From assembly GCF_000243695.2 (NCBI RefSeq), contig NZ_AHMN02000013.1, positions 217,001 to 281,000 on the forward strand: a stretch of 64,000 nucleotides of DNA, in the 5' to 3' direction. Below are positions 47,702-56,017 of this stretch, one piece after another (the first letter of the stretch is position 1; the number at the start of each line of letters is the position of its first letter). The translations under genes and the position numbers were made by a program. The notes under the pieces were generated by a model, which saw only the letters and a program-made list of their open reading frames with translations, was not told where the DNA came from and made no database searches. Source of the DNA: Leptospira kirschneri serovar Cynopteri str. 3522 CT (GTDB lineage Bacteria; Spirochaetota; Leptospiria; Leptospirales; Leptospiraceae).

Positions 47702-47794
47702 ACTGATCTCTATAAAATTGAGTACCGTTAATTCTATCATAAAACGCTGATTCTATGTAAAATATTAGGTACTTTATTATATAGTTATGAGTAA
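47702..47794 (+). repeat. H repeat, copy 3
   Basis: ACTGATCTCTATAAAATTGA to TATATAGTTATGAGTAA, complete and nearly identical to the copies at 34952 and 63575. Lies about 70 bp past the cyclase stop. Confidence 0.88.
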
Positions 47795-47937
47795 TATTGT
47801 TCTCGTATTAAGATGACGGTCAAATCGTTGGCGTTTAGAAATTTATTGAAGATGAATCCGAGCATTTTTGAGTTCTTCAATTTACAAAATGTTCTTCAAA
47901 ATTGCAAAAGTAATTCAATTTAGGATTTATTTATAAT

Positions 47938-48038
47938 AGAGTTTTTGAAAAATTAATTCTTGATCTGTTTGTATTGGATTAAAATGGACAATTGAAGCAA
48001 TTTTACGAATCTTCATTATGGAATTTTTCAACAACTCT
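47938..48038 (-). mobile_element. M element, subtype 1, copy 2
   Basis: AGAGTTTTTGAAAAATTAAT to TATGGAATTTTTCAACAACTCT, 101 bp, flanked by AAT on both sides (47935-47937, 48039-48041). Its reverse complement is almost identical to 61752-61852. A module-2-like end (CTTACGCCAAACTTATGTTA) lies 45 bp further right. Confidence 0.88.
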
Positions 48039-48093
48039 AATGTGTGATAATCTTCCCTGGAAGTTCCTTGTAAAAGTGTCTCTTACGCCAAAC

Positions 48094-48468
48094 TTATGTT
48101 AGGTGAATAGGTTTTAGTACAAATCTACAGTATGCAATAAATGCACATATTGCGGCCACGACAAGCCAATAAATCATAGGACCGTAATTCGTGTCACCGG
48201 AATTAATGTGTAAGACAGAAAAGAATAACATTTCTATGGTTATAAAAATTGCCGCAACAGGAGCAAGAATGGCCAGAGATTTTTTAAATGCCGGGAGGAT
48301 TAGGCTCAGGCTACAAAAAATTTCAATGATGCTCATTATTAACCAAATTGAATGTGGAATTGCCTTTAAGGAGGATACAGTTTGTTCGGAATTGGAAAAT
48401 TTCCACACCGCACCTATTACGGTATGCAGTGCCAAAAGGATTTGAAGAACCCATAAGAAAATATTCAT
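48094..48468 (-). CDS. DoxX-like membrane protein
   Basis: 124 residues with four hydrophobic helices: LWVLQILLALHTVIGAVWKF, IWLIMSIIEIFCSLSLILP, ILAPVAAIFITIEMLFFS and MIYWLVVAAICAFIAYCRF. This is the four-helix DoxX/DoxD-like layout. Roles proposed for relatives include thiosulfate or quinone-linked oxidation and redox homeostasis. A near-consensus AAGGAGG sits five bases before the ATG. It follows the next membrane-protein gene by 98 bp on the same strand, so the two are probably co-expressed. Confidence 0.72.
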   Translation of the reverse strand: MNIFLWVLQILLALHTVIGAVWKFSNSEQTVSSLKAIPHSIWLIMSIIEIFCSLSLILPAFKKSLAILAPVAAIFITIEMLFFSVLHINSGDTNYGPMIYWLVVAAICAFIAYCRFVLKPIHLT

Positions 48469-48566
48469 GTTTCCTCCTTAAATATCGTAACTAGGATAAT
48501 GATTCATAGAAATAAAAAGCCTATTTTGAGAGTAAATAAAATTTAGAATTTTATAATATTCTACTT

Positions 48567-49217
48567 CTATTTATTCTTTTTTTGTAGAATCAATTCGGAA
48601 CCTATCCATGCTTGTCCTATTGCAAATAAACCTAAAATTATCAGAGAAATAATTGGCCCTTTATAGAGAAAAATCTTATTCGTAATTATGGCGCTCGGAA
48701 TCCCGACAAAAATTGCAATTAGGAAAATGGCCACTGGAATTTTAGAAATTACATTCTGCAATTTCAAACCTATACTTAAAATTAGACTTCCAATAAAAAA
48801 AGGTAATAGAAGAGGAATGAGTATGATTACTCCTTTTGTCTGCATAAAATTCATTATGATAATTACGTTTTCTTGGATGAGTACTGAATCGTCTGTCATG
48901 TAATAGGCCAGTAAATGAAAGAAAGCGTCAGAACACATTCCTAACACTCCGATTCCAAATAAAACGAATCCAGATAACGTCGTTTTTTTCTGCGGAGTAA
49001 TAAGATCAGCTAATGAGAATAATACGATCATATAAGAAACGGAAGATACAATCTGTGTGATTGCAGAATACCAAACGAAATTTCTAGATACTTTTACAAT
49101 TTCGAGAATATGACGCGTGTCCGTTGTGCCTGGATCAGGCATCAAAAACCAACTGATCCAAAAAGTAATTGCCGCGAAGATGAGTAGAATACCTGTCCAA
49201 AACGTTTGTTTTTTCAT
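48567..49217 (-). CDS. hypothetical six- to seven-helix membrane protein
   Basis: 216 residues. Membrane segments include FWTGILLIFAAITFWISWFL, ITQIVSSVSYMIVLFSLADL, LSGFVLFGIGVLGMCSDAFF, GVIILIPLLLPFFIGSLILS and VAIFLIAIFVGIPSAIITN. The arrangement resembles small DUF4386-type multi-pass proteins, but this could not be confirmed by eye. AAAGGT lies eight bases before the ATG. It probably forms a unit with the DoxX-like gene downstream. Confidence 0.6.
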   Translation of the reverse strand: MKKQTFWTGILLIFAAITFWISWFLMPDPGTTDTRHILEIVKVSRNFVWYSAITQIVSSVSYMIVLFSLADLITPQKKTTLSGFVLFGIGVLGMCSDAFFHLLAYYMTDDSVLIQENVIIIMNFMQTKGVIILIPLLLPFFIGSLILSIGLKLQNVISKIPVAIFLIAIFVGIPSAIITNKIFLYKGPIISLIILGLFAIGQAWIGSELILQKKNK

Positions 49218-49455
49218 TTGAATGTACCTTTTAGTTTAGAGATTAAAAAAATAATATTAAATTTGCGTGTTCTATTTAAAACGAGATCAAATTAATCGTT
49301 TCTTTCTTATAGTCAGTTCTTATTTAAAACAATTATAGGAGACTTCGTTTATAAATTCGAAACCGTAGGATCAAGGAAGGTAATAAAAAAATCAATTCCT
49401 TTTTATAAACGTTAGAAAAAGGAAGTAAAAATATTCTACTTCCTTTTCGTAAAAT

Positions 49456-51132
49456 CTAACGATAAATTAGATCCTTGCTCCAATCTCTTTCAGGCAAGGT
49501 ATTTAATTTAACGATAAAGTATGAATTTGGTTGGGCATTTGTGTACCAAAGATAGATATAATCTTTCCAACTTCCAGTTTCCCAAACCGCAAGAAAATAA
49601 TAGTATTTCCAGAATGTATCGAAGTCTTTGAATACGACCAGACTTTCATCTTCTAAACATCCTTGACGTATTATTATCATTTCGAGTAGTTTGGAGCCGT
49701 CGTCGAACTTAGGGTAATAGGCATAGTTACCGGCTCCTCCTCGAAGCCACCAAGTCCAAAAATAATTTAAATATTGAGAAGATTCAACTCTTACGCGTCC
49801 ACCTAACATGCAGAAGGTGTCCGAATCAGGATCGTATTCTTGCAATAAGTTAAATTTCGTAAATTCTGTTCCTTTTTCTTCTGCAGTACCATCTGCTTTT
49901 AACCATCCGTCTGGTCTATTATGATCCACTTCTACGGCTTTTCCGGTATATTTAGCTATTAAGGAAACTTGGTCGTATTTTCTTCTATGTCCAGACTTTG
50001 TAGGAGTGGAAGAGTCGGCATAAATAAAACCATAAACTGGGAAATGATCCGAAAACTCATAACTTGTATATCCATTTTCTCTTTTCCAAGTAGTCGGTGA
50101 AATCGGATCATACGCTAAATTCTGCCAAACCGGAAGTTGAAAATGATTTTTGGAAACAAATATATATTCCCCGTAATTTGATGTTCGATTCCAGGAATAG
50201 TAGACGTTATTGTAAGCGGCGATCTTGTTTTTTTGAGTGTCCCATGTGAAATGAATTCCCGCATAATTTGGTTCGTTTACTTCTAGTATCTTAAGCATAT
50301 TCTTATATTCAAATTGATTACTTTTGTTTACGTTTAAACTTCCTGCTATCAATACAATTTCTTTATTGGATATGCGTTTCGAATCGATAAATTTTTTAAT
50401 TTCAATAAGCTGATCTGTCCTTGCGTTTACTCCTAAATCAGAACATGCTGAATCTTCTGATTGAGTATCGGTTCCTATAATATGAATTATCTGATTTTCT
50501 TTTTTAATTTTTACGTAAGCAAAACCTTTATTGTAGAGTGTGTCATTACCACATCCATGATTTTTGAAGATATACTGTATCTTTTCTTGAATAGGCCATT
50601 TACTTAAAATGACAATTCCTCCGTTGTTGATCTGTTGTCTAAAATCTCCAAGGGTTTGATCCCAACCGTACTTAGTTTTTCCGATTACTTCAGTTTGGTC
50701 AGGATATTCTAAATTAAGATTGTTTAGAAGTGTGTTTCGTGCGTTTGTATCAAATGCTCTGCCGAGTACGATTATATCCTGATTTTTTATAAATTTTGAT
50801 TTTCCAAGAAACTCCGCTCTTTCTTTTTCTTTCCAAAATCCAAAATATATGTCTTCTCTCGAATATAAAAAAAGATTATAACTGAGAACATTTAAATCTG
50901 TTTCTAACTTTGGTAAAACGATCCTTCTGGTCGAATTGATTTCCTCCAATTCGAAAATTAGATTTTTACTTGAAAATGGAAAATACATAAATAAATTTTT
51001 ATATACTAATGTATTATTAAATGTGCAGTTTAGAGGAAATAAACATAGCAAAAGACTAATTAAAAAGTTTCTATATTTAAATTTGTCTGGTTTTTTGTAT
51101 TTGTTTAGAAGGAAGCATTGTTTTATTTTCAT
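49456..51132 (-). CDS. sphingomyelinase-like protein with decayed catalytic residues, paralog 1
   Basis: 558 residues. The N-terminal hydrophobic stretch ends at FPLNC, a possible but non-standard spirochaetal lipobox. The exo-endonuclease-phosphatase fold characteristic of neutral sphingomyelinases follows (DLNVLSYNLFLYSRE, GGIVILSKWPI, NKGFAYVKI, SDHFPVYGF), then a C-terminal beta-rich region also found in Leptospira Sph proteins. Key residues are altered: metal-binding N-E-V-F-D is G-R-A-F-D, G-T-H-L-Q is G-T-D-T-Q, and G-G-D-L-N is A-G-S-L-N; only the later Asn and S-D-H remain. It probably does not hydrolyse sphingomyelin and may act in binding or membrane damage, as reported for the non-enzymatic SphH. 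GGAG precedes the ATG. Confidence 0.82.
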   Translation of the reverse strand: MKIKQCFLLNKYKKPDKFKYRNFLISLLLCLFPLNCTFNNTLVYKNLFMYFPFSSKNLIFELEEINSTRRIVLPKLETDLNVLSYNLFLYSREDIYFGFWKEKERAEFLGKSKFIKNQDIIVLGRAFDTNARNTLLNNLNLEYPDQTEVIGKTKYGWDQTLGDFRQQINNGGIVILSKWPIQEKIQYIFKNHGCGNDTLYNKGFAYVKIKKENQIIHIIGTDTQSEDSACSDLGVNARTDQLIEIKKFIDSKRISNKEIVLIAGSLNVNKSNQFEYKNMLKILEVNEPNYAGIHFTWDTQKNKIAAYNNVYYSWNRTSNYGEYIFVSKNHFQLPVWQNLAYDPISPTTWKRENGYTSYEFSDHFPVYGFIYADSSTPTKSGHRRKYDQVSLIAKYTGKAVEVDHNRPDGWLKADGTAEEKGTEFTKFNLLQEYDPDSDTFCMLGGRVRVESSQYLNYFWTWWLRGGAGNYAYYPKFDDGSKLLEMIIIRQGCLEDESLVVFKDFDTFWKYYYFLAVWETGSWKDYIYLWYTNAQPNSYFIVKLNTLPERDWSKDLIYR

Positions 51133-51736
51133 ATAATATTCTCCATATTTAATTTTATTATTTTTAATATTCCTCAGAGTTATATAATAGAATGTCTAAA
51201 TTCCGTCTTTGATCTGGAATTTAGTTCGAAATTTATGGTGTCTTAATTGTGACTAGAGAATAAAGTATTTATTTAATGGTTAACACTTTAATCATATAAA
51301 TCCAGAGAAAGAAAATTTGGGTGAATAAAAAACTTAGGTACTACTCTCTATGGATCGCAGCATAATAATCGCTTTTGCATTGAATTCTACCGAACTTATG
51401 TGGAACCGCGCTTTATGATAGACATTTAGATACTCAATTTTATAGAGATGGATTTTTATATACTATTTCTGTAACTAAATATAAAACGAATTGATTTCTT
51501 GTTGGATAATTGATTCAAAAAGAGTTTGTTTGATATAAAAATATGTATTATTTAAAATATTTTACTTATAGCTCATCTTTATAAAATAAATTTCTTTGTT
51601 AAAATAAAGTTGATTAAAAGTGTTTATAAAAATTTATATGCTTGGATCAAAAAACCTTAAGAACATTTTGAAAATTTGAGTTTGGTTTATTAGAATTTTT
51701 TAAAATACTTTATACGCGAAAGAGAAAAACGAATTT
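51133..51736. other. AT-rich intergenic gap with repeat relics
   Basis: About 600 bp between divergent genes. 51260-51316 is a copy of the short repeat also at 19001 and 35744. 51355-51420 contains fragments resembling L1 (CTCTATGGATCGCAGC). No gene seen. Promoters of the flanking sphingomyelinase-like and hypothetical genes should lie here. Confidence 0.5.
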
Positions 51737-52405
51737 ATGAGCGATCAAAGAGAGCAAATTATCCAAGAATGGAGTGTGAATCTGGATCCGATCCGCTTTA
51801 CGAATCGGGAAAATGGAATCAAAGAATGGCTCGTTCAAAACAGCGCAAAACAATTTTTGACCCGTGCAGAAGAATTACTTGCTTCACTTCCTAAAGAGGA
51901 AATACTCCAGGAATTTATTTCCGGAATTAACACTGCTATTCAATTTTGTGTCGAGCAAAACAAGATCGCTGCTTTGGATTTTTCTTGGTATTATGGTGGG
52001 GATCCTATCGATGTTGCGTATGCTTATGGACTCGCCTCTTGCAAGGGTCAAGGGAAATTGAGCAAGACCGATCTCGGTCCGAACGAGATTCCTGGAGTTG
52101 AATCTGATCTGGAACATGGAAATTTATTGGAAGAAGACTTTTCAGAACTACCCGTCGATCGAGCGATCAATCTTTGGGTGGAAAATTTAGATCCACACGT
52201 TCAAAAAGCAAAAGATAAAAAAGAACTTCCGTTTGATGCAGATGATATTTTAGTTGATCTTTTTCAAATATGGAATTATCGAATCGGTTTAGAAGCTTGC
52301 AAAAATATCTCAACAGAATTCCAAGATGTTTTGAAAAAAAGAAAACCATTTTGGATTACTATGTCTCGACACGAAAGATGGGCGGTCCCGATTGGTTTGA
52401 TTTGA
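51737..52405 (+). CDS. hypothetical protein between the two sphingomyelinase-like genes
   Basis: 222 residues, cytoplasmic, no signal or membrane segment. Two halves each contain a W-x-N/E-x-L-D-P motif (EWSVNLDPIRFTNRENG near residue 12, and INLWVENLDPHVQKAKDK near 147), suggesting an internal duplication. Other features are ALDFSWYYGGDPIDVAYAYG and the C-terminal SRHERWAVPIGLI. I do not recognise the family. It is on the opposite strand to both sphingomyelinase-like genes and shares no transcript with them. Confidence 0.6.
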   Translation: MSDQREQIIQEWSVNLDPIRFTNRENGIKEWLVQNSAKQFLTRAEELLASLPKEEILQEFISGINTAIQFCVEQNKIAALDFSWYYGGDPIDVAYAYGLASCKGQGKLSKTDLGPNEIPGVESDLEHGNLLEEDFSELPVDRAINLWVENLDPHVQKAKDKKELPFDADDILVDLFQIWNYRIGLEACKNISTEFQDVLKKRKPFWITMSRHERWAVPIGLI

Positions 52406-52860
52406 TCGTATTCGAATAAAAAATTACTGAGAGTTTGTTCTAAAACTTAAACATTACTAAGATTTAATGATAAGAATTATTGAAAGGTTTACGAGTGAGC
52501 GGATATAACCTACATGAAGTTTGATAGATTATTATAAAATTCTAAAATATTGTTGTTTATGCCTTGTGAGAATGAGATAACTTTTTAAAACAAACCGAAG
52601 AATGAGTTTCTAAGCTTGAATAAGAAAAGGTAAGTCTTTGGTTTCGATTTTTTAATTTAACACTGAGTCTTAAATTAAAGTCTGACTTGGTAAAATACGC
52701 TTCTTTACGGTCTATTTTCGTATTTTTTTTATCAGTTGCGGATTGATTTTCGAATGAGTTTTAAATATATTAAGAAAGTAAATATTATAGAAATTAATTA
52801 TTTGTATGTATTTATATTGAAATCGAGAATTAAAGAAGAAGCGAGAAATGATCTCGCTTC
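52406..52860. other. intergenic gap, no gene or repeat seen
   Basis: AT-rich spacer between convergent genes. No repeat family of this window and no hairpin with a T tract was recognised. Confidence 0.45.
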
Positions 52861-52871
52861 TTAACAAAAGT

Positions 52872-54545
52872 TTAACGATAGATTAAATCTTCGCCCCAAT
52901 TTCTTTCAGGTGTTTGGTCTAAGAGAACACGAAATTTAGAAGCGTTATGTGCAATCTTATCCCAAAGATAGATGTAATGCATCCAGTGTCCCATTCTCCA
53001 CGATTCAAGATAGTAATAATCATTTGTAAGAATGTCGTAATCACGTAACCAAAAAATTCCGGATTCTATACATCTATCAAGAGGGACTTCAATTTCAAAT
53101 TTTTTAGAACCGTCATTGAACTTTGGATAATAGGCATAATTACCGCCGCCACCTCTCAGCCAATACGTCCAAAAATAATTTCGATATTCAGAAGATTCGA
53201 TTCGAATTTTTCCTCTGCCACTGATACAATCCGGATTTGAGTCTGGATCATCTTCTTGCAATAAATTGAATCTTGCAAATTCGGACCTTGTTGGTTGACC
53301 TTGGTAGTAATTAGAATTTTCCTCAGCTATTAACCAACCGTCCGGTCTTGTAGGACTCGCTTGAATTCTATGATATGCAGAATCTAAGATCATAACGTTA
53401 TCGTATTTTCTTCTATGTCCGGACTGAGTAGGTGTGGAAGGATCTGCATAATCAAAACCATATACAGGATAGTGATCAGAAAATTCGTAATTTGTGTATC
53501 CATCTGATTTTCTTTTCCATGTAGTTGGAGAAATGGGATCATAAGCTAAGTTTTGCCAAACAGGAGGTTGAGAATGATTTTTTGAAAGTAGAATATACTC
53601 TGTATATTGTTGTGATTTTTTATTAGAGTTAATAAAGGCCGTAAGGGCATTTTTTTTTGGATCCCATGTAAAAGGAATTCCCGCATAATGGGGGTTATCT
53701 GCTTCTAATGTATAAAGCATACTATTATAATATACTTTATCCTCCTTGTTTACATTTAAGCTTCCAACGATCATTACGGTTTCATTTTGTGGTATCCGTT
53801 TTAAATTGATGAACTTTCTCATTTCAGTAAATTGGTCAGCTCTTGCATTTTCTCCTTTATCAATACATTCATCGTTGTGGGATTGAGTATCAGTTCCCAG
53901 GATGTGTATGATCCGATCTTTTTTTTTAATTTTCACGTAAGCAAATCCTTTGTTGTATTGTGTATCGCTGCCGCAACCATGATTGTTAAAAATATACTGT
54001 ATCTTTTCTAAGATAGGCCATTTACTTAAAATTACAACACCCCCGTTGTTAAAGGATGAATGTTGTCTGAAAGAACCTTGAGTATCGTTCCAACCGTCTT
54101 TGGTTCTTCCGATTACGTCTGTTTGATCTGGATACTGCGATTGAAGTTTGTCTAATAGAATTTTTCTTGCATTGTCATGGAAGATTCCCTCAAACACGAC
54201 TATGTCTTGATTGTTTACAAATTTTGAATTTGCAAGTAATTCTGCCCTTTTTTCTTGTTCCCAATCCCCCCAATCATAATGTTCTTCCGTATATAAGAAA
54301 AGGTTGTAGGTGAGTACATTGATTTCTTCATTGTCAACTTCTTCTATGATTCTTTTGGAACTATGGTTTGGGGATTCTATATTTTGACTTTTTGGAGTTA
54401 AAAAATTATACATTAATAAATTATTATACTCTGATTCTTTATCAGGCAAACAATTAAACAAAAATATAAAAAAGAAGGTAATAAATCTCCAGTTTTTAAA
54501 TTTTTTCTCTTCTTTTTTTCGTAGTGCATTTCGCATTGTTTTCAT
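52872..54545 (-). CDS. sphingomyelinase-like protein with decayed catalytic residues, paralog 2
   Basis: 557 residues from the ATG that has GGAG six bases upstream, the same leader as the paralog at 51132; an ATG four codons earlier lacks it. The hydrophobic N-terminus ends in IFLFNC, a better spirochaetal lipobox than in paralog 1. Same fold and C-terminal domain (NVLTYNLFLYTEE, GGVVILSKWPI, YEFSDHYPVYGF, RNYFWTYWLRGGGGNYAYYPKF). It shares the losses: E-G-I-F for N-E-V-F, G-T-D-T-Q for G-T-H-L-Q and V-G-S-L-N for G-G-D-L-N. The pair clearly arose by duplication after these changes. Expected to be exported and surface-exposed. Confidence 0.82.
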   Translation of the reverse strand: MKTMRNALRKKEEKKFKNWRFITFFFIFLFNCLPDKESEYNNLLMYNFLTPKSQNIESPNHSSKRIIEEVDNEEINVLTYNLFLYTEEHYDWGDWEQEKRAELLANSKFVNNQDIVVFEGIFHDNARKILLDKLQSQYPDQTDVIGRTKDGWNDTQGSFRQHSSFNNGGVVILSKWPILEKIQYIFNNHGCGSDTQYNKGFAYVKIKKKDRIIHILGTDTQSHNDECIDKGENARADQFTEMRKFINLKRIPQNETVMIVGSLNVNKEDKVYYNSMLYTLEADNPHYAGIPFTWDPKKNALTAFINSNKKSQQYTEYILLSKNHSQPPVWQNLAYDPISPTTWKRKSDGYTNYEFSDHYPVYGFDYADPSTPTQSGHRRKYDNVMILDSAYHRIQASPTRPDGWLIAEENSNYYQGQPTRSEFARFNLLQEDDPDSNPDCISGRGKIRIESSEYRNYFWTYWLRGGGGNYAYYPKFNDGSKKFEIEVPLDRCIESGIFWLRDYDILTNDYYYLESWRMGHWMHYIYLWDKIAHNASKFRVLLDQTPERNWGEDLIYR

Positions 54546-54557
54546 ACATATCTCCAT

Positions 54558-55064
54558 TCTTAATTTAGCTATTTATAGTAAATCATAGAGTTGAAATAAG
54601 ATAGAGGTTTATGAAAAATATTTCAAAAAATATAAATTACAAAGTTGCTTTAGTGATGGATCTGAAGAAGTTCCTATTTCTTAAGGAATTATAAAAACTG
54701 AATAAATCTAATTTCGAAAATCAAAAAAATTGAATATGAATTTTAGAAGTTTTAGAAAATATATCAAAATTAACTTACGGCTTATTGCAAAACTTAAAGA
54801 TTTCTGGTAGAGAACTATTGAAAAAGTTCGCAAATTCCAGATACGACGGTTTTTGTAGGAACTCTAAAGATTTATTAGAAACTTCTAAAGTATTATCATT
54901 TATGCTTTTTGAGTTTTCGGAGAAGTTCTACGTCTCATTTTAGTCAAAAACTCATAGGTCGTGTAGTTTCTCGTATTTGGCTCTATAAAAAAGATTTTTT
55001 GGGGCGAAATATTTTATGTTTCTTTATATATTTTATTTTAATAATTTACTTTTTACGAATATTT
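54558..55064. other. AT-rich intergenic gap
   Basis: One decayed G motif (TTTGTAGGAACTCTAAAGAT, about 54853-54872). A plus-strand ORF at 54909-55154 runs through low-complexity Phe/Ile-rich sequence and into the methyltransferase gene on the other strand; rejected as a gene. Confidence 0.45.
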
Positions 55065-55775
55065 TTATTTCGCTTTTTTTCCTACAAAGAATGCAATTGC
55101 ACCAATTACATACAATTCATATTCTTTAAAGTTTTCTTTAAGCGCCGCTTCTAAATCTGGAAGAGTGTCTTCCGTGTTATGAAATACCCCATTGCGGTTT
55201 AATCGTTTCATTCCTATTCTTGATAAAAAATGAGTTTGCCCTAAATCGTATAAACCAGTGGATCCAAAAATTACACCGTCCGGTTTGCGGATTTCTAAAA
55301 GATTTTTAAATGCGGTGGAAGCCTTTTTGCGAATCGACCCAGGAACACAATGGAATAAAAAACTCAATCCGATTGAATCGAATTTTTCTGTTAGGTGAAT
55401 GGGTTCTAGTATATTTGCTCTGTAAGCCTTGAATTGTCCCGCGATGTTGGAAAGTCTTTTTCTAGATTTGATTAGAGTGTTCGGATTTAAATCCATCACT
55501 GAGATGGTTGGTTTTTCTACTGGAAATTTTGCTTTTTGTAAAAGATAACCAGTTCCTACTCCTATGTCTAAATGATTGCCACTTACGTTTTTGCTGTATA
55601 AATCGATCATGTTCTGAGGAGAACAACGCCAGAACCATTTACTGATAATGTGCAAAACGATTAGATCGTAAAATCTCAAAAAACTAGGGGTATAAACTTG
55701 TTGTCCTTCAATAATTTCTTTGCTGTACTGATTTTCGGACATACCAAGATCGATATATAGTTTATCTTGTCGCAT
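55065..55775 (-). CDS. class I SAM-dependent methyltransferase
   Basis: 236 residues. Motif I is NHLDIGVGTGYLLQKAKF at about residue 68, motif II has ISVMDLNPNTL with the acidic ribose-binding residue, and FDSIGLSFLFHCVPG follows where motif IV is expected. The N-terminal 60 residues are helical (FYDLIVLHIISKWFWRC) and may bind the substrate or membrane. Substrate unknown. Its location 240 bp after the GMC oxidoreductase operon, on the same strand, suggests a small-molecule or lipid role. AAGGA lies seven bases before the ATG. Confidence 0.82.
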   Translation of the reverse strand: MRQDKLYIDLGMSENQYSKEIIEGQQVYTPSFLRFYDLIVLHIISKWFWRCSPQNMIDLYSKNVSGNHLDIGVGTGYLLQKAKFPVEKPTISVMDLNPNTLIKSRKRLSNIAGQFKAYRANILEPIHLTEKFDSIGLSFLFHCVPGSIRKKASTAFKNLLEIRKPDGVIFGSTGLYDLGQTHFLSRIGMKRLNRNGVFHNTEDTLPDLEAALKENFKEYELYVIGAIAFFVGKKAK

Positions 55776-56017
55776 GTTTCATCCTTTTTTATGTTTAGAA
55801 TTTAACGATAAAGGAACAATTTATTTTCCGTCAGAATTCTTCAAGTAGATTCTGAAAAAATATATTAGAGTGTTCTTGTATTCAAAAAATATGTAAGATA
55901 ATTCTTGCCTAGAATTATATAATACAGTATCTAATATTTTTCATTCAAACAGGATTTGTGATAAACTTATGGTATTCATTTTATAGAGATCATTAAAATG
56001 CTATTTTTTATGCCGGA

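Noticed and set aside
49456..54545. Naming the pair sph1 and sph2
   Set aside because: The arrangement resembles a known two-gene sph locus, but neither protein has the catalytic residues expected of the active Sph2, so the names cannot be assigned by eye.
54909..55154. 81-codon plus-strand ORF rich in Phe and Ile
   Set aside because: AT-rich sequence, overlaps the methyltransferase 3' end on the other strand, no family resemblance.
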